Assembly: GCA_947579605.1 (NCBI GenBank)
Contig: OX388325.1
Location: 14,813,572-14,877,571 of the forward strand
Direction: 5' to 3'
From: Athripsodes cinereus
Taxonomy: Eukaryota > Arthropoda > Insecta > Trichoptera > Leptoceridae
Length of the DNA stretch: 64,000 bases
Below are positions 20,060-29,737 of this stretch, one piece after another (the stretch's first letter is position 1; every line of letters starts with the position of its first letter). A program made the position numbers and the translations under genes. The notes below the pieces were generated by a model that did no database searches, was not told where the DNA came from, and saw only the letters and a list, made by a program, of their open reading frames with translations.

Positions 20060-20240
20060 TAAGCGCATGGATCAAATTCGTTAGGAAGATTGCGCGTTGA
20101 TTACAAAAAATCGGCGTACTTTGTATGAGAAATTTTCAGAATGTAGAAGAAGAGAAAAATGTGTGCTAGCATTTGTTGGTCAAGTCTATCGTCCCTTCTG
20201 CCTACTCTTCAAGCGACGCTGTGTAAAAGCGATTGATATC
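20060..20240 (+). pseudogene. LINE-G, heavily decayed
   Basis: ggatcaaatt, ttgattacaaaaaatcggcg, tgtatgagaaatt, atgtagaagaag and ccttctgcctactc follow the order of LINE-G coding text (DQI, LRKRNRRACMRN, VEEAK, LSAYP) with indels. Confidence 0.55.
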
Positions 20241-20394
20241 ATATAAATAAAAAGGTTCGCTTTTCAGCGCTACATTTTGGATGGATGGATGCCAAAAGTG
20301 AAAATAAATTTGAAAATAATAGACAAAATGTTCTTCAACGTAGAAAACATCGAAAAATGTTGATATTATGTATATATAGATACAGTTTGTAACT

Positions 20395-20470
20395 TAGCGC
20401 TGTGGTTAGAACAAGGGCTCATAAGCTTAAAGGGCGATTTGAGATCCAGCTGTTAAAAGTGTTAATTGTC
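20395..20470 (+). other. Possible tRNA-derived scrap
   Basis: taacttagcgctgtggttag and, 35 bases on, gatttgagatcc are placed like A and B boxes, but no other copy exists in the window. Confidence 0.2.
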
Positions 20471-20473
20471 CCT

Positions 20474-20812
20474 CTTCTATCTATCTATCTATTCCCTCAC
20501 GCCGTATCCCAAGTGGGGTAGGCAGAGAGAACGGAACGCCAATTAGATATGTCCTTACATACTTCTTTCGCTTCCTCCACAGTCATACAATTTCTCATGC
20601 ACGCACGTCGGTTTCTTTTACTCAAAACACGGCCGTCCTTGAGAATTTGATCTACATGTTCAAGCCATGTAGTTCTCGGACGCCCGCGCTTCCTCACACC
20701 CCTCCTTTCAGACAAGTATATCCTCTTTGTTATTCTTTCCTCTTCCATTCGTTCCATATGACCAAACCATCTCAATTTATCTACACGCATTCTATCCACA
20801 ACACTCCTCTTG
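20474..20812 (-). mobile_element. LINE-G, best-preserved C-terminus
   Basis: The minus-strand frame reads RMRVDKLRWFGHMERMEEER, ITKRIYLSERR, RKRGRPRTTWLEHVDQILKD, ACMRNCMTVEEAKEVCKD, NWRSVLSAYPTWDTA, stop. Thirteen bases later a (tagata)n tail begins at 20474-20496. The 100-codon frame is uninterrupted. This is the reference for all LINE-G fragments here. The very short 3' UTR and simple-repeat tail are RTE-like. Confidence 0.85.
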
Positions 20813-21005
20813 CATTATAATTAACATTATTGGTTAAATATTTGAATGCGCCAATATTTTTAATATTTTATTGATTAATTAAGGTTTAATTTTGTTGTTT
20901 TTTGTTTGCTTTATATGTATTGATTGATTATTGTAAAATATGTTTTAACCTTACTAATGTAAAAGGCTAAATGCCGTTGATGATGGGAATAAATAAATAA
21001 ATTAT
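20813..21005 (+). mobile_element. LINE 3' tail (ggct...gccgt type)
   Basis: taaaaggctaaatgccgttg followed by aataaataaata. Same tail class as 11740, 44090 and 52100. Only the trailer is recognisable. Confidence 0.5.
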
Positions 21006-21107
21006 ATGGCTTGTTAAACGAACGTAAATATTTTTCATTTAAAAAAATACATAACAATTCTAACAAAGTAAATACATTTACATCTAACATTGAAAAAGAC
21101 TTCTACT

Positions 21108-21245
21108 ATCCCATCACGGCATGTCTTACAAGTGGGGTAGCCAGCAGACCAACCCCATGCAATAAACATGTATGCAACCTGTCTAATCCGTATAAACAAA
21201 AATGAAGATGTTCGGGATGGAGGGCAAATCTCATTACTGTTAATC
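21108..21245 (-). mobile_element. SINE-Z 3' part
   Basis: ctatcccatcacggcatgtc, aagtggggtagccagcagac and acaaaaatgaagatgttcgg match SINE-Z antisense; tail at 21108. Confidence 0.65.
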
Positions 21246-21432
21246 AAAGATCGGACCAACGGACCAACTGCACGTAATAAAAATGCAAACCGTTCACTCC
21301 GCGTCTACAAAAATTAATGATTTAGGATGGATTGAATTTAACATATAAAATGTCTTTTTTTCGAACATCTACTTTTTACAAGACGCTCGAAAATTTACGA
21401 AAAAGAGTGGGAAACAAATTCTTTACTGGGTG
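21246..21432 (-). mobile_element. SINE-Z, second copy abutting the first
   Basis: Starts in ggaccaactgcacgtaataa and ends gaaacaaattctttactgg plus tgctcc, the SINE-Z 5' end. Tail end is missing; adjacent to the previous copy in the same orientation. Confidence 0.65.
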
Positions 21433-22075
21433 CTCCAAAGGAAAAAATATCTCAACAAAGTTAAAATCGACATGAAAATATAAATTAGATAATTATTAAC
21501 GTAAAGAATAAATACATCTCAATGAAAATTTTAATGAAAATAGGCACACTCAGGAGAATAAATTTTTGTATATTCTCCGAAAAAAGAGCCTATGGTTCCA
21601 AGGATGTTTGTGCCAGCTAGCGCCTCGATTGGTCTCAAATAAGAGAGGGTATTGTTTTATCGAATTTGGTCCGATATATTGAAAAGGATGAATTTGGGAA
21701 ATTTATGGGCACCATGGGATGGCGTCGTAGTCTAATATAGATATGTTTTTGTTCTTTCTTTGTTCTCCTACGGATGATACGCCCATCTTATCCATTCGTT
21801 CTAAGTCGAAAAGCCAGCATGTTGGCCACTACGGACAATTCCGAAAACTCTTCAATATTATATTTCTAAATATCTATATGTTAAATTTACTACCAATTCG
21901 TGTTATGTTGTGAGAGTTGTAAGTTGTTGTATTGAAATGTTTGTACCAAAACCAGAAAATTTATCAAATTGCGTGTGAATTTTTTAACTTCCAAGACAGA
22001 AATTTCTTCAAGATTAACTGTTGGTCCACATTTATTCATGTAATAATAATTAACTAGACATTTTTTTTAAGATGC
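21433..22075. other. Nothing recognised
   Basis: A+T rich without frames or known repeats. Confidence 0.35.
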
Positions 22076-22230
22076 ACCGTTTTGTGGAAAAACTACCGCA
22101 AGAATCATGAATACCTCCTGAACACATTCATTAATTTTTTCATACATGGACACTGATTTATCTTTCTTAACACGCAGCCGTCCATGATGATTTGATCCAC
22201 ATGGTAAAACCATGTAAATATCGGACGTTA
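22076..22230 (-). mobile_element. LINE-G scrap joined to an L2-like tail
   Basis: On minus, 22230-22113 reads as decayed LINE-G (DQIIMDGCVLRKINQ, MKKLMNV), then 22112-22076 is gattcttgcggtagttttt, ccacaaaacgg, which is the L2-like 3' UTR text of 33905 and 52770. The two families meet without spacer. Confidence 0.6.
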
Positions 22231-22409
22231 CTCCAGAAACACATTTTTTCAGAAATTTTCGTACTGTGGACACTGAAAAATGTGACTGAATTCTGTCATT
22301 GGACAATTATAATTTCACTAGATCAGTTGGAAATAAAATCGTTTCCATATTTTATCCTCAAACATGCAAATAGATAAATGTATAACAGAGAAAGTCATGG
22401 ACATACCAA

Positions 22410-22450
22410 TGGGGGCGGGGGAGGGGCAAGGGGCAGAGGGGCAGGGGGCG
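22410..22450 (+). other. G-rich tract, G-quadruplex motif
   Basis: Four or more G runs of 3-5 in close order: gggggcgggggaggggcaag, then ggg, gggg, ggggg. It fits the G3+N1-7 pattern several times over, in an otherwise A+T-rich region. Confidence 0.8.
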
Positions 22451-22502
22451 CAACAACTGGCATATTGTATATATATTTTAAAACTTGAACGTTATTGACA
22501 TA

Positions 22503-22722
22503 CCATAACATCCACAGACAATTCACACAAATCGAGCTACTTCCAAATTAAGATATGAATCTTGTATTATGGGTACTAACGCGACGATACACATATATAC
22601 AATGCACCAAACACATATACATGTAACACCCAGACCCAGGACAAATCGAAAAAGGTCATTCTCCACTTTGCCCTGACCGGGAATCGAACCCGGGACCTCG
22701 TGACTCAAAGGCAACCCGGCCG
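22503..22722 (-). mobile_element. SINE-B (tRNA-derived)
   Basis: At the right end, on minus, a B box gggttcgattccc lies near 22690-22678, followed by ggtcagggcaaagtgg and the SINE-B body with gtgttacatgtatatgtgtt, acgatacac-complement and attgtctgtggatgttatg at the end. Five copies in the window share this order. Confidence 0.85.
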
Positions 22723-22730
22723 TTTTATGA

Positions 22731-22958
22731 TTGATAGAATGGATGGCAGGGAAATGTAACTATAAGATTAATTACACAAATTTTAACGCCGTAAATATAC
22801 GTGAAACTGAGAGATGTGTCAAATCTATATATACAGGAAATACCAGGATATTTAGGGGTCTGTCTTGTTATTCGGAAATGGCAGACCACTGTATTGAACA
22901 TAATCATTCATTTGACATCGAAAGTAAAGGTGTTATAGGTGCTATATTCAGAATGTGA
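22731..22958 (+). pseudogene. Penelope-like GIY-YIG endonuclease trace
   Basis: The frame reads NFNAVNIRETERCVKSIYTG, then NTRIFRGLSCYSEMADHCIE, HNHSFDIESKGVIG. It aligns by pattern to the GIY-YIG region of Penelope-like elements (AxYIGETxR ... SxxAxHxxxxxHxFD): RET-R, then MADHCIEHNHSFD. The YIG tyrosine-glycine is changed to NIR, so it would be inactive. No RT is seen upstream. Other GIY-YIG proteins are possible, and the match is from memory. Confidence 0.45.
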
Positions 22959-22959
22959 T

Positions 22960-23288
22960 GATTGACGTTCTAATCCAATGCAATGGAAAAGTCAGACATC
23001 CCACAGACTAGCCGCATATAACAGTCATGTATAATTTAAAATTTCCGTAACAATAAAATGCTGCCGCTCCCCTCCCTATAGAAAATCTTGAATACGCCAG
23101 TGGTGCAAGGTACTAACTGTGAAAGCCCTTAAGGGAACTCCTCTACATATCGTTAACTTCAACCCGAATAAAGATCAACATACATACATACATACAGACA
23201 CAGAGAATCTTATATTATTATTATAATGAGGATTTTTATTTATATAGGATAAGAAATATCAATAAAATCTTAGATATAAATCCCGTCA
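22960..23288. other. Nothing firm; (cata)n at 23180-23200
   Basis: A short tetranucleotide run and a possible hAT-like end (cgccagtggtgc) at 23096. No gene. Confidence 0.3.
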
Positions 23289-23289
23289 A

Positions 23290-23362
23290 ATCCTGTGGAG
23301 TTCCCGGTAAAGAACAAAGCTCCTAATCTTTTCTGTGAGTTTTCAAGTGTCCTGAAAAAGGT
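23290..23362 (+). mobile_element. SINE-Z 5' fragment
   Basis: tggagttcccggtaaagaac, atcttttctgtgagtttt and agtgtcctgaaaaaggt are the SINE-Z head. The rest is missing. Confidence 0.65.
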
Positions 23363-23364
23363 AT

Positions 23365-23490
23365 AGATACCATCACGACAACACCCACAATCAGGGTATC
23401 CAGCAGGCCAGCTGAATTTGATAAACACACAAGCTGTCTTCTTCGTGCCAATAAAAAAAGAAGATATTCAAACAAGCCTCATCGCTGAAG
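23365..23490 (-). mobile_element. SINE-Z 3' half
   Basis: ataccatcacgacaacaccc through tcttcttcgtgccaataaaa and caagcctcatcgctgaa. Opposite orientation to the head fragment just upstream, tail to its left. Confidence 0.65.
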
Positions 23491-23554
23491 ACAAAATATT
23501 TCACCTACTGAGTTTACATTGTATTAGGTATTTCATCAATCTATCTATCTGTCT

Positions 23555-23582
23555 ATCATCATCATCATCATCATCATCATCA
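23555..23582. repeat. (atc)n microsatellite
   Basis: Nine or so uninterrupted trinucleotides. It is the tail of the LINE fragment on its right when read on minus. Confidence 0.9.
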
Positions 23583-23745
23583 TGAGCTCGACAGCCCTGG
23601 GTGGGCCTTGGCTGAATCCAGTAGTCTCTTCCACTCTCGTCTATCCTTTGCTTTTGTCTTCCAGTTAGTTATTTGCAGTGTGGATGCATCGGCGCTGACA
23701 GAGTCCATCCATCACAGTTTGGGTCTTCCTGGTCTATCTATCTGT
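23583..23745 (-). mobile_element. RTE-like LINE C-terminus with (gat)n tail
   Basis: The minus strand reads RPGRPKLxWMDSVSADAST, LQITNWKTKAKDRREWKRLL, DSAKAHPGLSSS, then the (atg)n tail. GRPKLxWxD, WxxxAKDRxxW and AKAHPGL are the C-terminal end of an arthropod RTE/CR1-like LINE. One stop interrupts GRPKL-W. The simple repeat tail directly after the ORF is RTE-like. Confidence 0.75.
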
Positions 23746-23875
23746 CTATACCCTCAGGATGTGTCCCTAGTGGGGAAAGCAGAGACAACGAAATGCTATA
23801 TTGATCCTATCCTTACATACTTCTTTCGCTTCCTCTACATTCATTCAGTTTCTCATGACTGTATGAAGTAGATAT
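23746..23875 (-). mobile_element. LINE-G fragment
   Basis: The minus strand reads MRNxMNVEEAKEVCKDR, then a degraded end and a gtatagacagatagat tail at 23740-23755. Abuts the preceding LINE head to tail. Confidence 0.7.
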
Positions 23876-23908
23876 TTTACAAAAATAAAAAAATAAAAAA
23901 AAGAACAT

Positions 23909-23990
23909 ATTGTTGTATTAATTGTTATGATATATGTAAGGAAGTGCCTAGGTACTTTCTTACATATATTATAACAATTAATACAACAAT
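23909..23990. repeat. Hairpin, 37-bp arms
   Basis: attgttgtattaattgttat at the left and its complement ataacaattaatacaacaat at the right, extending through atatatgtaagaaagt-type text to a short central loop (gcctaggt). One or two mismatches. Confidence 0.85.
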
Positions 23991-23991
23991 C

Positions 23992-24430
23992 TAAAAAACT
24001 ATTTTTATAAATATTTAGATTCCCGTCTTTTGACATTTATGTACTCACGAAAATATCTGTATATCTGATACGCACATAAATATTTATTTAAATACATATT
24101 ATTTGATCAGATATCTCGATTAGGAAACTATGTTTACACAATGTAACATTGTACAAAATCTAATCGGAAGAAGACAGTGAGAAAGGCGTCCCAAGGCATA
24201 GGAATTGGCTCTAGGCTGGCTTAAGTGATAACTTACGGTATCAATGGACAACGTCCACCAATTCCGCCATTTTCACTGTCACGATATAATAAGGTCCACC
24301 GATCGAGAAATATTTAATACAAACGCTACTACAATAGGCGTGCTTATTGCCTGGAGGCAACCTCTTCCAGCAAACCTGTATATAAATGTAGAATTGTTTT
24401 ACTATTATATAGAGTAAAAATTTAACCATG
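23992..24430. other. Nothing recognised
   Basis: Short segments near 24100-24130 (ctcgattaggaaactatg) recur weakly at 59530. No gene. Confidence 0.3.
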
Positions 24431-24481
24431 ACAATGTTATTTTAACATTGCAAATTATTACAAAATGTTAAAATAACATTG
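24431..24481. repeat. Small hairpin
   Basis: caatgttattttaacattg and aatgttaaaataacattg; each arm is itself nearly palindromic. Confidence 0.7.
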
Positions 24482-24830
24482 CTTTTGTCTTACTAAAGTG
24501 TAAAAAACTTATACCAAAAACATGACTAGCGCTTTCGTTGGCATCATCCGGGCTGAGTATCAAAACATCATTTAGCTTTTCCCCTTACCTGAAACAAATA
24601 GAAAAACAAAAACTGTTATTAAAATAATATTAAATATTATACATATAATAATAATAATAATAAACCTTGTTTAATTAACAATTACCTACTGCTCTTAATA
24701 AAGCAGCAAATTATTATTATTACTTTGGGTAAAATTCTAAGAAATTTTCATTATAACATATAGCAAATTTAATCATAACATCATTATCAAATAATAAAAT
24801 TAAAATCAAGGTGTATGATATATATCGATT
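24482..24830. other. Nothing recognised
   Basis: A+T rich with (ata)n and (tat)n runs at 24646-24662 and 24711-24721. Confidence 0.35.
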
Positions 24831-24832
24831 AG

Positions 24833-24900
24833 TCCACGGTAAAGTTTACTCTTTTCTGTAAGTTTTTCAGTGTCCTGTAAAAAGCAGGTATTCGTAAAAC
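24833..24900 (+). mobile_element. SINE-Z 5' fragment
   Basis: tccacggtaaagtttactct, tttctgtaagtttttcag, tgtcctgtaaaaagcagg. Ends where SINE-B begins. Confidence 0.65.
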
Positions 24901-25136
24901 ATAACATACATAGATAATACACACAGACCGAGTTAGTCCCAAACTAGTTGAATCTTGTATTATGGGTACTACCGCGACGATACACACATATACAATACAC
25001 TTAACACATATACATGTAACACCCAGACCCAGTACAATTTGAAAAAGGTCATTCTTCACTTTGACCTGGCTGGGAATCGAACCCGGGATCTAGTGGCTCA
25101 AAGGTAAGAGCGTTACCTCCACGCCACACCGGGCGT
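24901..25136 (-). mobile_element. SINE-B
   Basis: On minus: A-box-like ggcgtggaggtaacgctct, B box gggttcgattcccag, then the SINE-B body through taatacaagattcaac and tgtgtgtattatctatg. The tRNA-like head is the cleanest of the copies. Confidence 0.85.
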
Positions 25137-25835
25137 CCTCATCCTCATTAAACATCCCTTCAATTCACCGGTGAGGTATATTATGCCTTCCAGCTTGGAT
25201 ATCTTCGTATTCTTTTGACATGGAGATGAAAACTTATTTGTTTATTAAATGCATTTCTTCTGGTGGCTACCACACACAGCTGTTGTATGCTTTTATTGAT
25301 GACATATTTACCTATCTTGAAAACGCATTATATTTTTAGCACAAACATTAAAATGCCATTTTAAAACAATGTTAACCAATCTATCGTAAATGAAAATAAG
25401 TGAGAAATTTGGTTAAAAGCAAACATACACAGTAATTTTTGACAGTAATTTCGTGATAAAAAACAATTTGTGAGAAGCAAATGTAATTATTTTGAAAATT
25501 CTTTACGGCTGTCTTGAAAATTTAAGCATCGTGACATTGTGTATTTTTAACACGTCAATTGTTTACGATTAAAATCTTTTATTTATTTGCTATTATAAAA
25601 AAAACACAAAATATACTGTGATACGAAATAAACTGTGGATAAAAAGAAGTCGAAACTTTCAATAGAATACCAGGTTAGGTAATTAATATTGCAATGCCGT
25701 CTGGTGTTAAATGGACCAACTAAATTACGAATCAAATGGTTATTGAAATCATTTTAGTAAGTAGCCTCCTCACAAACCAATGGTACACCAATTTTAATAA
25801 AGAGTTGTGTTCAATCGTATATTTGTATTTTATGT
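25137..25835. other. Nothing recognised
   Basis: A+T-rich sequence without frames of note. Confidence 0.35.
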
Positions 25836-26085
25836 TGATTTCTCTTACTCAACACACGGCCGTGCTTGAGAATTTGATACACATGATCAAGCCACGTTGT
25901 TCTCGGACGCCTGCGCTTCCTCACACCTCTTCTTTCGTTTCAAACATGACCAAACCATCTCAATTCATCTACATTTATCTACGCATTCTATCCACAACAT
26001 TCCTCTCAAATCCGTTCTTTTTCTTTATATCCTCATTCCTCACTCTATCACCCAAAGTTTTGCCAACCATTCTCCCCAGCGATCG
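25836..26085 (-). pseudogene. LINE-G, frameshifted
   Basis: The minus strand holds DRMR, a degraded GLVMFE, GSAGVREQR in wrong frame, then IKFS and VREIN, in LINE-G order. A long plus-strand frame (25736-26335) that crosses it is an antisense shadow. Confidence 0.65.
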
Positions 26086-26339
26086 CATCACCACATCATT
26101 TATTCCACTTTCGTCCCACTTCAACTATGTCCAAGTTTCGCTTGCAGATATAGAAGTGTCAGTACCAGAATGGTATTGTGCACCAGCATTTTCACCATAT
26201 TCCGACACATTGTCATTGCTGACAAAGGGTCGAATTGCACCGTTCATCTTAGTACCGGGCATTTTTCTTCATCTCTTATATTATGTAAGTATTCTTCTTC
26301 TTCTTTACGTATCTTGTCGGGTCCCCCGACGTTGATGAC

Positions 26340-26530
26340 TACCTGGGAGAAATCCTTCCCGTTCTGGACAACACGAAACAGCTCCTCCACACCTCTCATC
26401 CCGGTCCACTCCTGAATGTTCTGGAGCCAGGAAAGCCGCCTTCTTTCAACCCCTTTACGGTCCTCAATCTTCCCTTCTATGACTAGTTTTAAGGATGGCA
26501 TATTTTTTGTGCAAGTATAACCCTTCACAA
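26340..26530 (-). pseudogene. RTE-like LINE C-terminus (EGK..WLQNI family)
   Basis: The minus-strand frame reads LKLVIEGKIEDRKGVERRRL, SWLQNIQEWTGMRGVEELFR, VVQNGKDFSQVVINV. This is the common arthropod RTE end (LIxEGKIxGKRxxGRRxxSWLxNIRxWTGxxxxEELFRxAQDR). A second copy lies at 46278-46440 on plus. Frame open for about 65 codons. Confidence 0.8.
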
Positions 26531-26784
26531 ATCACTCGTTACGGGTGGATTGCCAGAAAAAAAATAAGTATAACCCCGAGTGGAGCCGGAATAAAAAAAT
26601 CTGGTATTAGATATAATAAATGTATGCTTTCTGCGTACTTTTAAACAAACTATCCAGTATTGTTTTAATAATGAAAGTAACTGCGGCGGTGTAGAATTAA
26701 TTTATTTAATGGAAGCTTTTGTTGTACTGGGGGCGGTATGTTTCACATAAGTTACTATTTAAGTTTCGGCATTTGAAACACTGA
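26531..26784. other. Nothing recognised
   Basis: No named element. Confidence 0.3.
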
Positions 26785-27265
26785 GCTTCTTGGCCCTTGA
26801 TCATTTTTCTGTACAGCTTATCACTGGACATGGCCAGTTAAGAGGTAAACTTTTTGAGTTAGCATTGACTGATAATCCATGGTGCACATGTGGGACAGGA
26901 GATCAATATGCAAAACATATCCTTTGGGAATGTCCTTTGATGATGGATGCAAGAGAGGAAATGATTCTGACTGTTGACACTCCTCGACCCATCTGGTTTG
27001 CAGAAGTGTTTTTGAATGCCACAAACGCGTCACACTTTAAGGCACTCGTGGATGTGTGGGTCTCAAGATGGGATCTGCTATGTCAGCCGGGTCCCCCGCC
27101 CACTGACGTGGTAAGGTCGGAGATGCCAACACTGGCATAGTGGTACTAGACTAGAGAGAGTTGAAATATAAATAAATTGTCACCTAAACGGATAAATAGG
27201 AGTCTGTCTCGTCTGAATCTTGTACTCCTGAAATATTCGACAAATAAAGTTATTTCAACATTGCT
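26785..27265 (+). mobile_element. LINE (R1/Jockey-like) C-terminus and 3' UTR
   Basis: The frame from 26790 to 27140 reads LDHFSVQLITGHGQLRGKLF, then WCTCGTGDQYAKHILWECPL, then EVFLNATNASHFKALVDVW. The GHG..R, CxCG, HxLWECP series is the RNase-H-distal zinc-knuckle end of R1/Jockey/I-group LINEs. The stop at 27138-27140 is followed by about 125 bp of 3' UTR identical in layout to window positions 1-140. Truncated 5' within the ORF. Confidence 0.85.
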
Positions 27266-27389
27266 ATTACTATTCTCACTATAATGTTTCTTCAGGTTTT
27301 CACGATCCTTATTATGCAGTATGGTCATCAAGATCTCTGTGTTACGTGTTACAGCTTTTTTGGCTCAAGTATTACAAGTATTATACTAT

Positions 27390-27440
27390 TTATTTATTTA
27401 TACAATGAACGGCTATAAAAGCCTTAAACATTAAAAAATG
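27390..27440 (-). mobile_element. LINE 3' tail scrap
   Basis: tatttatttatttatac then aacggctataaaagcctta: the inverted form of the aggct..gccgt tail class. Confidence 0.45.
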
Positions 27441-28110
27441 TCAATATAATAGAGAAAACATATTACAAAAACACTATTGCCATATATTCGAGAATTTGGA
27501 GAACTTGCTAAACTTGAACTTCTAAAACATGGTTTTTAAATATTTGGAACAACGTCTTCAGGTGATAAAAGTGTGATTGGGCAGTTTAATTTGAATTGCA
27601 AACGAAAAATATTGCCTAGACATTATTAAGCTTAAACTCTAAAGCAAATGACTCGATAATGCTGTATTTTGAGTGCTCAAATTGTCATTTATTTAAGCCT
27701 ATGTGTAAAAGATCGTATTGTCAATCTCGAGAATGATTCAACTTCTTCTGCTTTACGTCGTTGTAAGTACATATCAATTGGAATCAAATGACAATATTGT
27801 TTTTCCGATTCCCGAAATTTAAGTATGGCCCTCGTAAAATAATACTTTTATCAACAAAACACAGTTTAAAATGAGTAATGAAGATAATCTTAGTTAACCC
27901 TGAAAGTTCCGTTGATGATGGTCTATATGACCCTAATAATTCACAACACGCAGTAAATAAATTTGTTCCGTGTCTAGTAGACCTTTTCCGCACAATTAAA
28001 CATGCGACGGAAAACACTTCATAGCTCAGAAAACTATCAGACTTTACTTATTAAGTGTTGCCATTTATTAATCATATTTTATTCATTAATTTATATATAA
28101 AAATATCCCG
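27441..28110. other. Nothing recognised
   Basis: A+T rich; a 77-codon minus frame (27784-28017) is without resemblance. Confidence 0.35.
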
Positions 28111-28112
28111 AG

Positions 28113-28192
28113 AAGTCCCCGGCAGAGGTCTACCACTTTTTTGTACAAGATTTCCAGCGCCAGATGTAAAAGGCGGGTGTCCGTAAAACCTC
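28113..28192 (+). mobile_element. SINE-Z 5' fragment
   Basis: ccccggcagaggtctaccac, tgtacaagatttccagcg and aaaaggcgggtgtccgt follow the SINE-Z head with heavy divergence. Confidence 0.5.
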
Positions 28193-28349
28193 ACGTATAA
28201 GACAATTAATATCCGTTTAGAATTTTTACAATTTTTTTATTGTTTAGCCGGATTTGGGTTAAACAGTTTGGAACCAATTAGATATCTCATTTAAAAGGGA
28301 TATCGCGATCCATTTGAGTTCCGAAATTAGAGATCCCAAAGGGATTTTT

Positions 28350-28500
28350 TTTTTTAAAGATATATATCTGGGTTTTGTTATAAACCCAAATACAACCTTA
28401 TACACCTTTCATACTAAGCTAAAAGCTTGTGCCGTGAAAGGGGAGTTTGCCGGCACCTGGTATCGAACCACGGACCCCTTGTTCTAAAGGTTGCTTCTAA
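28350..28500 (-). mobile_element. SINE-A
   Basis: On minus: B box ggttcgataccagg, gccggcaaactcccctttc, aagcttttagctta and the hairpin tail tttgggtttataac. The A-box side is cut at 28500 by the LINE-G fragment. Confidence 0.75.
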
Positions 28501-28505
28501 ATACA

Positions 28506-28600
28506 TACATACCATCACGCCGCTTCCCTCGCGGGGTAGGCAGAAAGGATCGAGCGCCACTTCCTTCTATCCTTGCATACATCTTTCGCTTCCGTCACTG
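28506..28600 (-). mobile_element. LINE-G relative, last 28 codons
   Basis: The minus-strand frame reads TVTEAKDVCKDRRKWRSILS, AYPAREAA, stop, then tggtatgtatgta tail. The terminal gcggcgtgatggtatg is the closest LINE match to the SINE-Z tail. Inserted at the edge of SINE-A. Confidence 0.75.
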
Positions 28601-28611
28601 TCTATTTTTTT

Positions 28612-29005
28612 TTTGTTTTTTTCATGGATAGTGACCGATTTAAAAAATATTTTTTTTGATAAATTTTGTCATATTTTGAAACCAAAAATCACCACATGAA
28701 CTCGATTTTTTTAATACTAAAAAAAAAGTTTGCTAAAATCTATAGTATTTATATGCTTGATATGATGAATAAAAAATATATATATTTTACAAATAATTTG
28801 TGTTTTGATATAACAAAGAGTACCTAAATTAATCTCATCAGTCTGCGATTTATTTATTTTTTAGTAAAAAACTAATATTGGTAATAAATATTTGTTTTCT
28901 TATTTCATCAAATCAATATGTTTGCAAGGGTCAACAAGTTTTGACAGTTTTTCTATCAAATTTGTTGAAAATTGAATATTTTACTGTTTTTGCTAAACGG
29001 GGCCC
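28612..29005. mobile_element. TTAA-flanked MITE, half copy
   Basis: Inverted copy of 19001-19400: ggatagtgaccgattt, accaaaaatcaccacatgaa, aacaaagagtacctaaa, and end tgctaaacggggccc with TTAA at 29006-29009. The other terminus is lost at about 28612. Confidence 0.8.
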
Positions 29006-29009
29006 TTAA

Positions 29010-29160
29010 GCTTGTGTGTGCCAGGGCAAACATTTACATATTATTCATATATAATAAAATGCAGTTAATCAATCTACTGGTTAAATCAAGAACTAATTAG
29101 TAACTTATCCGAGCAACCATCTGGATTTCTCCACCCAAGAAAACTTTGGTGCAGGGGAAG
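29010..29160. other. Nothing recognised
   Basis: No element named. Confidence 0.3.
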
Positions 29161-29162
29161 GT

Positions 29163-29530
29163 GGGGCAAGACGGGGTAGTGAGGTAAGATGGGGTATTGC
29201 GATAAAAGTGGAACCGTGCCGAGCAGTCCTGAACGCTGGATGACATTAGATGCTCTCTTCGGACCCCCCAATAGTAACAAAGTTACATCAGCAGTGGCTG
29301 CTTGCTTCATGATGCTGTGGTACCAAACGTGTTTTTCGCATATTTCACGTTATTTTACTTAATTTTGTAGTGTCATTGAAGGAAGAATATCGTGATTGAG
29401 ATTGTTTGAAATTTGATAAACAAGATTCTAATATTGAATTTTAAGAGAAGATATTCGATTATTAACTGGATAAAAATATGGTTAATTACTTAATTAATTA
29501 ATTAATATTTTTACTACCCCGTCTTGCCCC
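29163..29530. mobile_element. TIR element with ggggcaagacgggg ends, copy 1
   Basis: ggggcaagacggggtagt at the left and its exact complement actaccccgtcttgcccc at 29513-29530. The 368-bp body has no transposase. A diverged internal ggtaagatggggta follows the left end. Confidence 0.7.
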
Positions 29531-29536
29531 AACCCG

Positions 29537-29728
29537 TGGGGCAAGACGGGATAATTAAGTTTTTTTAAATTAACCATATTTATTATTTTTTTATTTTAAT
29601 TTTTACATTTATGTGATTCATTTGCTAGATTAAAGATCAAAGTTTGTGTCAATAAACTTTTTTTTAAGAATTTATGGAAAAAAGTGTGTTTTTTTGACAT
29701 TTTAGCTTAAAGGCCCCCGTCTTGCCCA
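29537..29728. mobile_element. TIR element, copy 2, six bases from copy 1
   Basis: tggggcaagacggga at 29537 and cccgtcttgccca at 29716-29728. Shorter body (about 190 bp). The two elements meet at aacccg, making a local hairpin of their ends. Confidence 0.65.
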
Positions 29729-29737
29729 ATACTCCTC

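Noticed and set aside
25736..26335. 199-codon plus-strand open frame, the longest in the window
   Set aside because: It runs antisense through a LINE-G remnant; its text is the complement of LINE-G coding sequence, and the rest is low-complexity.
25897..26415. 172-codon plus-strand frame
   Set aside because: Antisense shadow of LINE-G and of the RTE-like C-terminus at 26340-26530.
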